From a virus: a stretch of 49,595 nt of DNA. Position numbers and translations under genes: made by a program. Below the pieces are notes generated by a model. The model made no database searches. It was not told the DNA's origin and was given only the letters and a program-made list of their open reading frames with translations. Within the stretch, counting starts at the first letter, position 1, and each line of letters opens with the position of its first letter. The stretch covers positions 1 through 49,595 of the IMG/VR virus record IMGVR_UViG_3300027132_000112; one strand, written 5' to 3'. Of this stretch, positions 33,539 through 42,632 are shown piece by piece.

Positions 33539-34135
33539 TTATTTAAAAATTTCCATTTTTGTCAGGTCGGGCCAATCAGTAACTAGCCATTTCTTAGGTG
33601 CAGTATCAATTGCCTGTTTTATTTTTTTTAATCCTAAATCGGCTACCTCTGGTGTCATATAGTAGTGATATCCAACTGTATCAATATTTTGTTCTCTCCA
33701 TGGTATATTTGGTAACCTACCATCGTAAGACATTTTTTTAAGTATAGCGTAATCATTTTTATTGTCAATCAAAATCATTCCACCACGACCCAGTGAAAGA
33801 TGCTTTTGATATTGAAAGCTAATACACATAAATGTATTTGGTATATAGCTATCCTTTCTCCAAAGAACCGCAGCGTCTATTATCTTCTTACTACTGTAGT
33901 TAAGTACATAGTAGTCTTCCCATTCTTCATCTCTCCACACTCTTTGTAGTCCCATTTTTTCCGCTAAAAAAGGCACTGATAAATACGTTCTTTTAGGTAC
34001 ATTTATTTTTGTCTCCTTTGTATATCTTAAGCATAATTCAATGCCATGAGTACAACTATCTACTGCGACAGCATATGGTGAACCAAAAAAATTAGCTACA
34101 GCCTTTTCAAATTCATTAACGGTTTCAAATGACAT
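33539..34135 (-). CDS. Short DegT/DnrJ-type aminotransferase-like protein
   Basis: 198 residues, about half the usual 370. It has the PLP-binding pieces of sugar aminotransferases: SPYAVAVDSCTHGIELCLR (19-37), DAAVLW (D87) and FQYQKHLSLGRGGM with the candidate Schiff-base lysine K111, but the C-terminal half of the family fold is lacking. It directly precedes gmd in the operon, so a role as GDP-4-keto-6-deoxymannose aminotransferase (perosamine synthesis) is attractive. The small size may mean a minimal form or a degraded one. It overlaps the GT10-like gene by 11 nt. Confidence 0.62.
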   Translation of the reverse strand: MSFETVNEFEKAVANFFGSPYAVAVDSCTHGIELCLRYTKETKINVPKRTYLSVPFLAEKMGLQRVWRDEEWEDYYVLNYSSKKIIDAAVLWRKDSYIPNTFMCISFQYQKHLSLGRGGMILIDNKNDYAILKKMSYDGRLPNIPWREQNIDTVGYHYYMTPEVADLGLKKIKQAIDTAPKKWLVTDWPDLTKMEIFK

Positions 34136-34952
34136 ATTTTATGTATCTATTTTCAATAAAGTTTTTATAAATATAATCTTCCGCCATCAACAAGTCAACG
34201 GCTAATTGAAGATTTTTTTCAACTGATTTTATTTTAGAATAATACAGTTCAAAAGACAGATCTTCGACTTTAAAATTATCATCCAATATTATTATACCAT
34301 CAGTATCAAAGTAATCACTAATATTTGGCATACCGTAGTAAATCGGGATTGTGCCTGTCATAAAGCAGTCTGTTATTTTTTCGGTAAACATGTTGGAATA
34401 CGTTGCATTTTCCATTGCTATTGAAAAGCAATAATCTTTTAAACCACTTTCTTTGTTTTGTATTTCATTGTAACCTCTGCCGAAATGATCACATTTACTT
34501 GAAAATTTTTGAATTATGTGCTGTCTATATTGATGGTCTGCACACATTATTTTATTTGATGCGATCATTGATATTAATTTAGTTTTTGGATATATTTCGC
34601 CCTGCTTAAAATATGATTTGCCACTACATTGTGTTAATTGAAATATATCTGACGTTTTGGCTAATTGTGCATCATGTGTAAAAACTTTTATGAATTTTGT
34701 CTTCAGTAAATCAGAATTATTTTCGGCCCATGAATAAATATCGGGTATAATTGTTTTAGATTCACATATCCATCCATAGTTTTTTGTATGTGGTGTTGTT
34801 TGATGATATATTCCATGATCTATATAAACAGAAATCGATGCCGAGCCGTCTTTGGTCCATTCAATAAATTTTGGAGGCAGGTCGTTTGATGATATACTGT
34901 GTTGAAACCCGCCAGCAATCATATTGATTTTAACTTTTTTAAAATTCATCAT
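34125..34952 (-). CDS. Fucosyltransferase-like glycosyltransferase (GT10)
   Basis: 275 residues. The C-terminal pattern CFSIAMENATYSNMFTEKI then DCFMTGTIPIYYGMPN (175-210) matches the GDP-binding signature of GT10 alpha-1,3-fucosyltransferases. GT10 enzymes use GDP-activated 6-deoxy sugars, which fits the gmd gene in the same operon. The acceptor is not known. Confidence 0.75.
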   Translation of the reverse strand: MMNFKKVKINMIAGGFQHSISSNDLPPKFIEWTKDGSASISVYIDHGIYHQTTPHTKNYGWICESKTIIPDIYSWAENNSDLLKTKFIKVFTHDAQLAKTSDIFQLTQCSGKSYFKQGEIYPKTKLISMIASNKIMCADHQYRQHIIQKFSSKCDHFGRGYNEIQNKESGLKDYCFSIAMENATYSNMFTEKITDCFMTGTIPIYYGMPNISDYFDTDGIIILDDNFKVEDLSFELYYSKIKSVEKNLQLAVDLLMAEDYIYKNFIENRYIKYVI

Positions 34953-35469
34953 AGCCTAATTTTTTAGCATTTTTGATTATTTTTTCAGGATTAATTTTTT
35001 TAACTAACACTGCCGGATTTCCTTTATAAACGCCCCATTCTTCTGTATCTCCCATCAATAAACTACCTGCTGCTAGTAAAACACCTTTTCTTAGTATAGA
35101 TCCGGGCAATACGATAGAATTTGTACCTATATTAGAAAACTCTTCCATCACAATGGGTTTTATAATTTGTGTTCCTTTTAAATCCTTTGGTATCATTGCA
35201 CCAAATAAACCACTACCATCAAACCTATCAGACCCACATATAATCCTAGCACCCGCCATTATATTATTAAATCCCTTTGAAGTAAATGAGCCATCTTTAC
35301 CTCCTATTATTGTTACATAAGGGCCGACATGCACATAACTACCAATAGTAGTGTTGGTTGTACAATAAAATCCCTTATCAATGGCTACATGTGAACCATT
35401 GATAATTAAATCCTGTTTTATAAAAATATCTTCATCTATAATTATATCGTCTCCGAGAACTTTTATCAT
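34939..35469 (-). CDS. Left-handed beta-helix acyltransferase
   Basis: 176 residues with hexapeptide-type turns throughout (GSHVAIDKGFYC, TTIGSYVHVGPYVTI, NIGTNSIVLPGSIL, GVLLAAGSLLM, GVYKGNPAVLVKKI). Such enzymes form trimers and often N-acetylate an amino sugar, for example in N-acetyl-perosamine synthesis. It is immediately upstream of the GT10-like gene, overlapping it by 14 nt. Substrate not visible from sequence. Confidence 0.82.
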   Translation of the reverse strand: MIKVLGDDIIIDEDIFIKQDLIINGSHVAIDKGFYCTTNTTIGSYVHVGPYVTIIGGKDGSFTSKGFNNIMAGARIICGSDRFDGSGLFGAMIPKDLKGTQIIKPIVMEEFSNIGTNSIVLPGSILRKGVLLAAGSLLMGDTEEWGVYKGNPAVLVKKINPEKIIKNAKKLGYDEF

Positions 35470-35558
35470 AAAATATCTATAAAAATTACAACCGACTCTT
35501 TACAAATCAAATCATATCATTTGTATTTATTGCAAAAAAGCTCGTATTCAAATGAATT

Positions 35559-36146
35559 TTATCGCGGTTTTAATTCACTATAGGCTTCTTTCATCGCTGC
35601 GTTGTAATCCCTATATCCGTTTTGTAAATCAGAATAATTTGGCATTTGATACGCTATCATAGGATCACACATATACATATTATGTTGAGGCATAATCAGG
35701 TTATAGTGAACATCCATTTCATATATTTGTGGTAAGTTTAAAATAGTATCATACATTTGCGAATTTACAATATATGCATGTAGTGCATATGCGTGCGTTA
35801 ATTTTATTAAGCAGTCGGATACTCTTGTAGTATGCGCAAGCAAAGATGCACCAAGATATAGTACATCCCAATTATGATTTTGTATCTCGTTTACTGATCT
35901 CAGCAAAATATCATTCGCGTTGTCTTCAAACATTGCGTCATCTTCGAGAATTAAAACATACGGCCATTTGCGTTCTTTTGCTATTCTGATGCATTGTTTG
36001 TGTGATTTGAATGCAGTTCTTGTCTCGTCGATAATTGCCTCAACCCTATATACATTGCTAATAACATTGCTTAATTTTTTAATCTCATTAGTAATATGCT
36101 CAAACCTATCTTGCCTATGCTTTAGATTAATAATAAGTGTGTTCAT
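35559..36146 (-). CDS. Glycosyltransferase family 25-like
   Basis: 195 residues. Typical opening LIINLKHRQDRFEHI and catalytic LILEDDAMF (66-73, DxD-type acidic pair) of GT25 (LPS biosynthesis galactosyltransferase type), followed by YALHAYIVN. Together with its neighbours it adds sugars to an unidentified acceptor. An 89-bp gap downstream holds only AT-rich sequence with one AATAAATA. Confidence 0.78.
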   Translation of the reverse strand: MNTLIINLKHRQDRFEHITNEIKKLSNVISNVYRVEAIIDETRTAFKSHKQCIRIAKERKWPYVLILEDDAMFEDNANDILLRSVNEIQNHNWDVLYLGASLLAHTTRVSDCLIKLTHAYALHAYIVNSQMYDTILNLPQIYEMDVHYNLIMPQHNMYMCDPMIAYQMPNYSDLQNGYRDYNAAMKEAYSELKPR

Positions 36147-36181
36147 GTAATGTTCTATTTTATATATTATCTCCGTCCAGA

Positions 36182-36847
36182 TTATGGTGTCAAATCTTCT
36201 TTAGCAAAAACATCCTGCCATCCATCTGCTATTATTCCACCGGATCTCGTGTAGTTAAAATACATAGAATGATCTCTTGCATTTAAGAGAATTTTTGGAT
36301 TAAGTTGTTGGGTATATCTGTTGCAATCTACTTCAAATTGCCACGGATTGCAAGAATGTGATTCTAGTAAATGTTTCAAATACTCGGTTTTCCAAATTGC
36401 AGGTTGTACGGAATTTAAATAATCACTATGTTGATTGAATATATACAAATTATTTTCAAGATGTTTTAATTCATATATGCCTGGTGGGTATAACCTATCA
36501 AATAATATTTTATCCGCATTATGATGCTCTAACATTTGAATATGCTCTCTTATAAATTTCGACGTAATCGGCTCTGTCAAATAATAATCTTCAAGAATAA
36601 GACAAACATATGGTGTCTTAATTTCATTAAGACCTTTTAACATGATATCAGTCCATTGTAAATTAGCCCCAGGAGTTACACTAATATAATCTTTATATTG
36701 TATCTTAATCGTTTCGCTTACAAAAATATTTTTTGTTTTTAATTGCCAATATCTTTTAAACAGAATGTCAAAATTTTCCCAAAGGTGGCGATATTTATCA
36801 CATGACCCAATTAATACTGAGAGCAGATCTGCATCTTCTTTATTCAT
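36182..36847 (-). CDS. Glycosyltransferase-like protein, unclassified
   Basis: 221 residues. LSVLIGSCDKYRHLWENF opens a Rossmann-type GT-A fold and VCLILEDYYL (81-90) occupies the place of the metal-binding acidic motif. The rest is not assignable. It overlaps none of its neighbours and stands between the GT25-like gene and the fusion enzyme. Confidence 0.6.
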   Translation of the reverse strand: MNKEDADLLSVLIGSCDKYRHLWENFDILFKRYWQLKTKNIFVSETIKIQYKDYISVTPGANLQWTDIMLKGLNEIKTPYVCLILEDYYLTEPITSKFIREHIQMLEHHNADKILFDRLYPPGIYELKHLENNLYIFNQHSDYLNSVQPAIWKTEYLKHLLESHSCNPWQFEVDCNRYTQQLNPKILLNARDHSMYFNYTRSGGIIADGWQDVFAKEDLTP

Positions 36848-36859
36848 ATTTTTTGTTGG

Positions 36860-38230
36860 TTAATTGGTTGTGTAATTTTTAATAAAGTACTCGAGATCTT
36901 CTGGTGTACCCAATCCCCACATCTTTTCGATATTATGTATTTTGATTGTTTTGCCGCCACAAATCGCTTCGTTAAAAACTGGGCAGATATAAAATTCATT
37001 ATTAACACGAATATTCTTCTCAATCATCTGTTCTGCGTATTTGACATAGTCGCTGCCTTTTTGCCAGTAATATATACCGACAGATGCTATGTCGGATATT
37101 GGGTTCTTTTCTGCAACTTCAGTGATATTATTACTTTCGTCGACTTTGGCAAACGACCATTTTGGGTGTGTAGATTTAAACGTTAGCATACCACCATCTG
37201 CTTTTTGTTCGATCATTTTATAGAAGAACTCGCTGCTATCCCATTCGATAAATTGATCAGAATTTGCAATTAATAACGGCACATCATTATCGATTAATTC
37301 CTTCGCAATGAGCGTAGTGCATGCAGCACCTTCGGTTATACCATCAACTTCGACTATACTACATTTTGGTGTTATTAATTTTAGTAAAGTATCTAGATTA
37401 TATTTCTGCCTATGCTCTTTTTGGATAATATATATATAATTTGCATCGATATTCAAACTATCAACTACGCGCTGTATCATCGGGTCTCCGCGGACATCGA
37501 TTAGTGGTTTTGGAAATGTATACCCTGCACTTTGGAATCTACTGCCTGCTCCTGCCATCGGAATTAAAACATTAAGATTTTCGCCTTTCCATTTTGGTAT
37601 TTTCATGTTATTTTTATTGGTATTTATCTTATCGTATAATGATCCATGTGTCAAGTCATTTGGTGAATTTACTCTAAAAACATTTGCATTGCTTCTGCAT
37701 GCGGCAATCAAACCATTTGGTGAATCTTCGACTATCAATGTTTCGCCTGGCATCATCTTTAGCTTACTCATCGCGGTCCAGTATATCTCCGGATGTGGTT
37801 TGCTATTTTCAACATCATCATTAGATAATATCAAATCAAAATGCGATATTATTCCTAAATTTGAGAGAATAGTATTTACTGTTTTTCGAATAGAATTAGT
37901 ACAACATGCAATCTTATAACCATCTTGGGATAAATTATCAAGTAGGTGTTTTAACTTATCAGATTCTTTTATATCATCTAATGAATTAAGAGTCAGTCGT
38001 TGTTTTTCTATCCATATTTGCCTATGTAGGTGTTCTGGTAGATTCTTTTCCTTTGATAACAATTTTAATTTTTCGCCTGTTTTTAATCCGTCGTATTTTA
38101 TAAGATGCTCGTTAAATGATATTGTATATTTTGGGTCAATTGATTCTAATGCAGTATTTAGACATTGATAATGTAGAGCTTTGGTATCTATCAAGACTCC
38201 GTCTAAATCAAAGATAATTAATTTTATCAT
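36860..38230 (-). CDS. HAD phosphatase fused to a sugar nucleotidyltransferase
   Basis: 456 residues in two domains. Residues 1-200 are a beta-phosphoglucomutase-like HAD hydrolase: FDLDGVLIDT (D8, D10), CCTNS (109-113) and KPHPEIY with VEDSPNGL. Residues 212-456 are a nucleotidyltransferase: VLIPMAGAGSRF (221-232), FPKPLIDV and ANSDQFI, ending in a GLGTPEDLEYFI segment typical of hexose-1-phosphate nucleotidyltransferases. The fusion could supply an activated sugar while clearing or isomerising a phosphate. It ends one base into the start of its downstream neighbour's frame. Substrate unknown. Confidence 0.85.
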   Translation of the reverse strand: MIKLIIFDLDGVLIDTKALHYQCLNTALESIDPKYTISFNEHLIKYDGLKTGEKLKLLSKEKNLPEHLHRQIWIEKQRLTLNSLDDIKESDKLKHLLDNLSQDGYKIACCTNSIRKTVNTILSNLGIISHFDLILSNDDVENSKPHPEIYWTAMSKLKMMPGETLIVEDSPNGLIAACRSNANVFRVNSPNDLTHGSLYDKINTNKNNMKIPKWKGENLNVLIPMAGAGSRFQSAGYTFPKPLIDVRGDPMIQRVVDSLNIDANYIYIIQKEHRQKYNLDTLLKLITPKCSIVEVDGITEGAACTTLIAKELIDNDVPLLIANSDQFIEWDSSEFFYKMIEQKADGGMLTFKSTHPKWSFAKVDESNNITEVAEKNPISDIASVGIYYWQKGSDYVKYAEQMIEKNIRVNNEFYICPVFNEAICGGKTIKIHNIEKMWGLGTPEDLEYFIKNYTTN

Positions 38231-38931
38231 TATTTGATTCTCCTTTCGGGTGGTAAAAAATTAATATACTCGCTATGTATGTATTCTTTGGTATCGTTGC
38301 ACAAGTGCATGCCTCGAACTCCATCTTGTGACATTTCCCTAAACCATGATAAATATATATTACGCTTTATCCAATAAAAATCATTTTCAATTCCTAGGTC
38401 GTTTATAAAAAAACGAATATCTCTTTTTCCTTGTAGTTTTGTTATATACTGTTGTGTTAATTGTATTTCAGGTACTTCAATCCATGTTGTGTCTTTTATG
38501 TCCCATAACGTGTACATATCCTCTACCGTCCCGAGCATTAAATGATCCGTTAAATATCCAGGGCAGGTTGTGTAACAGACATGATTTTTCCATGAAAACA
38601 TGTTTAATTTATTTTTATCAAGATTGGAAATAAACCTTGTAAAATTGGTTGGGATTATATCTGATCTTATTTTTAATACGTATTTATATCCCCTATTACT
38701 AGCCTCTTCTATGCCTTTTAATGTTGACAATATCTGTAAATTAAAATTCATAAATCCTCTATCCTCTGGTATCTTATTAAAGATAACGTTATCGTTTGCA
38801 TCATATAATGTTTCAGATCCTTCCCACGTAGATATTATTAAATTGTACTCCCCATATGCTTCTTTGATTTTATCTACATTAGCACTGGGGCCTTGTACTA
38901 CTATAGCTAAATTATTTAATTCTTCTAGCAT
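38230..38931 (-). CDS. WavE-type glycosyltransferase-like protein
   Basis: 233 residues. The opening LAIVVQGP (8-15) and KIRSDI (87-92) resemble WavE lipopolysaccharide synthesis proteins, and the C-terminus has GLRGMHL-like text (DGVRGMHLC). WavE proteins act in LPS core assembly, biochemistry poorly known. It shares one base with the fusion gene. Confidence 0.62.
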   Translation of the reverse strand: MLEELNNLAIVVQGPSANVDKIKEAYGEYNLIISTWEGSETLYDANDNVIFNKIPEDRGFMNFNLQILSTLKGIEEASNRGYKYVLKIRSDIIPTNFTRFISNLDKNKLNMFSWKNHVCYTTCPGYLTDHLMLGTVEDMYTLWDIKDTTWIEVPEIQLTQQYITKLQGKRDIRFFINDLGIENDFYWIKRNIYLSWFREMSQDGVRGMHLCNDTKEYIHSEYINFLPPERRIK

Positions 38932-39034
38932 GTTGTATTTTAAATATTATTTATTATCACTAAACATTTTTGCAATCATGAACACCTATATGTTATAAAT
39001 CCATCCGTTTCTATTTGTGACTATTCTGAATGTT

Positions 39035-39784
39035 TTAGTCGTATGGTTGGATTATTTTTTGATTTACGAGGCCATCTTCGAATATGCCATGACATGGTCT
39101 TGTCTGGCGTATTTTTACCTTTTCTCTATATATCTTTGGCAGTGGTTCGTTTGATAATATTGTCTGTTTTGATAGACACCACACTGCAAATTGTCCTATC
39201 ATGGCTTCTATACTTCCATAATTGTGTGAATTAAAATCACCAGCCCAAATATTTTCAAATTTTGCAAACCCGCATTTTACAGATTCTTTTATGTTTATAA
39301 TTAATCCTTCTGGTTCAAAATGGATATCTCTTGTTATTGGCGAATCCACATCGATCAAAGATAAATCACCACTGAATAGTAATTTATTTTCGTAAACATC
39401 TTTTAAATATTCTGTCAAAATATCAATTTTATTAGATTGCCAGTAAGTGTCTGAATGTAAATGTATTATAACATCTAAATTTAGTTCGATCGCTTTATCT
39501 AACCCCTTCTGCAATGAAATTAATATTCTCTTGCTTAAGTTGAATCCGTAATGTTCTATTCCTAGGTAATTGACTGGCGTGCACCTAGGTACATCTTTAT
39601 TTTCAATTACGAATATATTGTCATTTATATTTTCTAACTCTTTAAAACCGATATCTTCTTCTGATGTTGTTACTATTATAATAGGTGAGGTCTTTAATAT
39701 ACCATAGTCTTTTCTTATCATATTAATAGTGTTGGTGCATAGATCGATTTGTTTATATGCTGTTATGATGAATCCCGTTTTCAT
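39035..39784 (-). CDS. Glycosyltransferase-like protein (GT-A fold)
   Basis: 249 residues opening GFIITAYKQIDLCTN, with the acidic motif HLHSDTYW (108-115) in the place of the DxD of GT-A enzymes. Later part includes GAMIGQFAVW-like helices and is not assignable. It overlaps the C-methyltransferase gene by ATGA. The preceding gap (38932-39034) holds only AT-rich sequence. Confidence 0.55.
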   Translation of the reverse strand: MKTGFIITAYKQIDLCTNTINMIRKDYGILKTSPIIIVTTSEEDIGFKELENINDNIFVIENKDVPRCTPVNYLGIEHYGFNLSKRILISLQKGLDKAIELNLDVIIHLHSDTYWQSNKIDILTEYLKDVYENKLLFSGDLSLIDVDSPITRDIHFEPEGLIINIKESVKCGFAKFENIWAGDFNSHNYGSIEAMIGQFAVWCLSKQTILSNEPLPKIYREKVKIRQTRPCHGIFEDGLVNQKIIQPYD

Positions 39785-40890
39785 ATTATATTAATTGTCT
39801 GATTAATGCTTCTTAATTTTGATACTATTTCGTCAAAATATACGCCAACATGACTACATATTATTGTGCATTTTTTGTTTGTCAAGATTTCGGGTTGTTC
39901 GACTCGCAGTTCCGTGCCAAATAAAAATTTACCAGATTTACTAGGTGCGTTATCTATTATGGTAGTGATTTTTGATGTATCTAGCCCATTTGATATATAA
40001 AATTGCGACGATACATGAGCTCCGAATAGATATATTTCGTCTGTGCTAACATTTGTGATTTTGTTTATGTCTTTTATGTTAGATAGGTGGTGTGTAAAAT
40101 TATTTGTAAATTTATTGCCTAATTCCAATTTAATTGGTTTTATATTTTCGTTAGTGGGTGTAATTTTTTTTAATTTAAAAAACACAGAATGATTTTTATA
40201 AAAAAAGAATTCGCTTACTTCAAATCCTGTTTTTTTTGCTATATAGTGAACTACATCTTTATTTATAAAATATGTGTGCTCGAAATGAAGTATATTACCA
40301 GGCGAGTATCCGGCGTTTAGCAAGAAATCCATATCTGGAATTGAAAATACCATTATACCATCATCCTTCAAGATATCATGACACTGCTTTAAAAAAGATA
40401 TTGGGTCGTGCATATGTTCCAGCAAATGCGAATGGATTATAATATCTTTTTTTTGTGTCTTGAAATTTTCATCGAAAAATCCTCGTGTGAATTTTACGTT
40501 TTCAATTTTTATATTTTCTGGATTTGGTTCTATTATATCCCATGATGCAAATTCTGTAGACAATTTTGCTATTTTGGCCGAAGGATCACTTATTTCTAAT
40601 ATAGATTTATTGATGATATCATTTTTTATAAACCTCGCAAATTCTATATAATGATTTTCCCAAATACTACCAACTGTGTTTATGTTATGGTTGTTTTGGT
40701 ATACAATATTTACATCAAATAGCTCTTTTGTTTGTATCTCTCCACACTCTTGACATTGTGTTAAAGATAATTTAAAATCTTCTGTGTGAGATGCTTCTTT
40801 TACGACACCCATAAAACATGGGAGTTTAAATTCTAATATATTGTAAAGTGTATTATCACACAAAATGCACTTATTTCTTTCTTTCTTCAT
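39781..40890 (-). CDS. Sugar C-methyltransferase-like protein
   Basis: 369 residues with the three-part plan of deoxysugar C-methyltransferases (TylC3/NovU type): an N-terminal zinc-ribbon with CILC (C8, C11) and CQECG (C46, C49), a class I SAM domain (NKSILEISDPSAKIAKL, then HSHLLEHMHDP), and a C-terminal domain with YLFGAHVSSQFY and a final IICSHVGVYFDEIV. The glycine-rich SAM loop is degenerate (ISDPSAKIA). It would place a methyl on a keto-deoxysugar, fitting the gmd pathway. Confidence 0.78.
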   Translation of the reverse strand: MKKERNKCILCDNTLYNILEFKLPCFMGVVKEASHTEDFKLSLTQCQECGEIQTKELFDVNIVYQNNHNINTVGSIWENHYIEFARFIKNDIINKSILEISDPSAKIAKLSTEFASWDIIEPNPENIKIENVKFTRGFFDENFKTQKKDIIIHSHLLEHMHDPISFLKQCHDILKDDGIMVFSIPDMDFLLNAGYSPGNILHFEHTYFINKDVVHYIAKKTGFEVSEFFFYKNHSVFFKLKKITPTNENIKPIKLELGNKFTNNFTHHLSNIKDINKITNVSTDEIYLFGAHVSSQFYISNGLDTSKITTIIDNAPSKSGKFLFGTELRVEQPEILTNKKCTIICSHVGVYFDEIVSKLRSINQTINII

Positions 40891-40905
40891 GAGCTGAACT
40901 ATAAT

Positions 40906-40929
40906 CTATTTATTATACTATTTATTATA
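40906..40929 (-). repeat. Two 12-bp repeats carrying TATAAT, candidate promoter
   Basis: TATAATAAATAG occurs twice in tandem on the minus strand, upstream of the methyltransferase start at 40890. Each copy has a sigma70-like TATAAT and overlaps a TAATAAATA late-like element. No clear -35 box. Confidence 0.35.
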
Positions 40930-40963
40930 CTATACTTTTTCATTAATCTATTATTTGGCCGAA

Positions 40964-41836
40964 TTAACTCACATACAGCTCTAGTTGTTTGCTATGGATG
41001 TGAAGATTTGCAATTGGTATTAGTTTGTTATCATGTACAGCGTAGGGCTTTTGGTTATCGAATATAACATCTAGCTTATTATCAATAATGCATTTGCCAA
41101 CATAATGATTCGGATCACAGAATCCCTTAGTATGTCCGTTATTTGTGCCTCCTATGTACTGCCCATAAGAAGCCCCGTCAAATAATATCCCTAAATTATT
41201 AAAATTGTCGTCTGCTGGTTCGAACGGCAATGCGGGAAGATAATCTATTATATTTTGTGTTCCCTTATATATTAAATCAATCATTACCATTTCTGATATT
41301 GGTGTAAAATATGGAATAACATTATTGGCGTATAATGATTGTTCGCCAATGTTCAGCAATTTTATCATTTTCGAGATAAATTGTTCTAAGTGAATCAAGG
41401 AATTGCAATAAACAAACCCTGCAGAGCTTTTATATTGATCGACTCTAGTGAAGTACACCGATGGCTGTAATTTTTTAAGCATCGTCATGTCGGAGTATAT
41501 TAAATTATCATACTCCATGTGAATAAATTCGTTAATATTATTATTCTTACAAAAATGATACAGTACAAATAAACGTATCATCGTTGTGAACCAAAACGCA
41601 TTTGTTGATTGTGATGGATATTTTTCTTTGCAGATTGTATATAATTTTTGTATGTCATGCTGCATGTATTTCATGACGTATTGATCATCAACGACAATCG
41701 GGTCGCATAGATAATGCTTGCATTGTTTGATACAGATATCTGCATAAGGAGGCAACTCGTCGTACGTATAGTCATATATCATTTTGTCATTAATCGGCAA
41801 TTTATGTGGCGATAAATGTATTAAAATTACTTTCAT
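40964..41836 (-). CDS. Glycosyltransferase-like protein (GT32-like)
   Basis: 290 residues. The central FIHMEYDNLIYSD (105-116) matches a DxD-type sugar-binding motif; the preceding TTMIRLFVLYHF and following YFTRVDQYKSSAGFVYCNS fit GT32/mannosyltransferase-like proteins. The C-terminal 60 residues (GQYIGGTNNGHTKGF) may be a small extra element. Assigned at the superfamily level only. Confidence 0.55.
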   Translation of the reverse strand: MKVILIHLSPHKLPINDKMIYDYTYDELPPYADICIKQCKHYLCDPIVVDDQYVMKYMQHDIQKLYTICKEKYPSQSTNAFWFTTMIRLFVLYHFCKNNNINEFIHMEYDNLIYSDMTMLKKLQPSVYFTRVDQYKSSAGFVYCNSLIHLEQFISKMIKLLNIGEQSLYANNVIPYFTPISEMVMIDLIYKGTQNIIDYLPALPFEPADDNFNNLGILFDGASYGQYIGGTNNGHTKGFCDPNHYVGKCIIDNKLDVIFDNQKPYAVHDNKLIPIANLHIHSKQLELYVS

Positions 41837-41849
41837 TTGCTTTTAATTA

Positions 41850-42632
41850 TTACCACGCATGGGAAGGTATGCACCAAGAATGCATATTAACTACATCGTA
41901 TTTTTCTGATATGCCTCTTTGAATTAATTGTAGGGTTTCATCAAGACTCCAGTTAGTATCGTACGGATCTGATTGGAGTTTGCCAGTTCTTAAATCTTTT
42001 AACCTTTTTGATATATATAGCTCGGGGTAAAACATTTCAACAAAATTGCCATATAATTCAAATTCAGACGGGTGACAATTATATGAAATTATATCATAGC
42101 TCTTTTCAATTATTTGTTGTGGTGTTAAATTTACATAATTTACTAGGTGTTGAATAATATTTTTGTTAAAGAAACCGATATCGCCAATATATGTATGTGT
42201 TGCTTTTCTATCTAAATTGAACATTTTTTTATTGAATTCAAAATATTGGGGCTCACATTGATCATATCCGTAATACCATATTGGTCTATTTTCTTCAAAT
42301 AATTCCAGACGATTTGTAACAATAGCGTCGCAATCAATTGTCATGTAATATTCTGTTTTTGTAACGTTTTGGAAGAGTTTCAAAAATTGCTGCAGAATCC
42401 AATTCGGTCTAAATTTCCATTTTTGTGGAGTGGCATATGGTAGAATCTCTCGATCCAAATGATAACAGATATCATGCTCGCCTGTTTCAAATATTGGTGA
42501 AATTGGTGTGGGTGTACAAATATGAATCGTTGCAATATCAGGCACATTTCGTAAAAGATATTTAATGACGAGTCTAGACCTGAAAAGATCTTTTGGTGCT
42601 ATTGGTAAAAATACGTCAATCTTTTGATTCAT
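41850..42632 (-). CDS. Glycosyltransferase-like protein (DUF6492-like)
   Basis: 260 residues. NWILQQFLKLFQNV then YYMTIDCDAIVTN (95-106) and a GDIGFFNK segment match a family of putative glycosyltransferases with an acidic metal-binding motif. The C-terminus ends in SWCIPSHAW. It overlaps the next gene by 17 nt. Confidence 0.6.
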   Translation of the reverse strand: MNQKIDVFLPIAPKDLFRSRLVIKYLLRNVPDIATIHICTPTPISPIFETGEHDICYHLDREILPYATPQKWKFRPNWILQQFLKLFQNVTKTEYYMTIDCDAIVTNRLELFEENRPIWYYGYDQCEPQYFEFNKKMFNLDRKATHTYIGDIGFFNKNIIQHLVNYVNLTPQQIIEKSYDIISYNCHPSEFELYGNFVEMFYPELYISKRLKDLRTGKLQSDPYDTNWSLDETLQLIQRGISEKYDVVNMHSWCIPSHAW

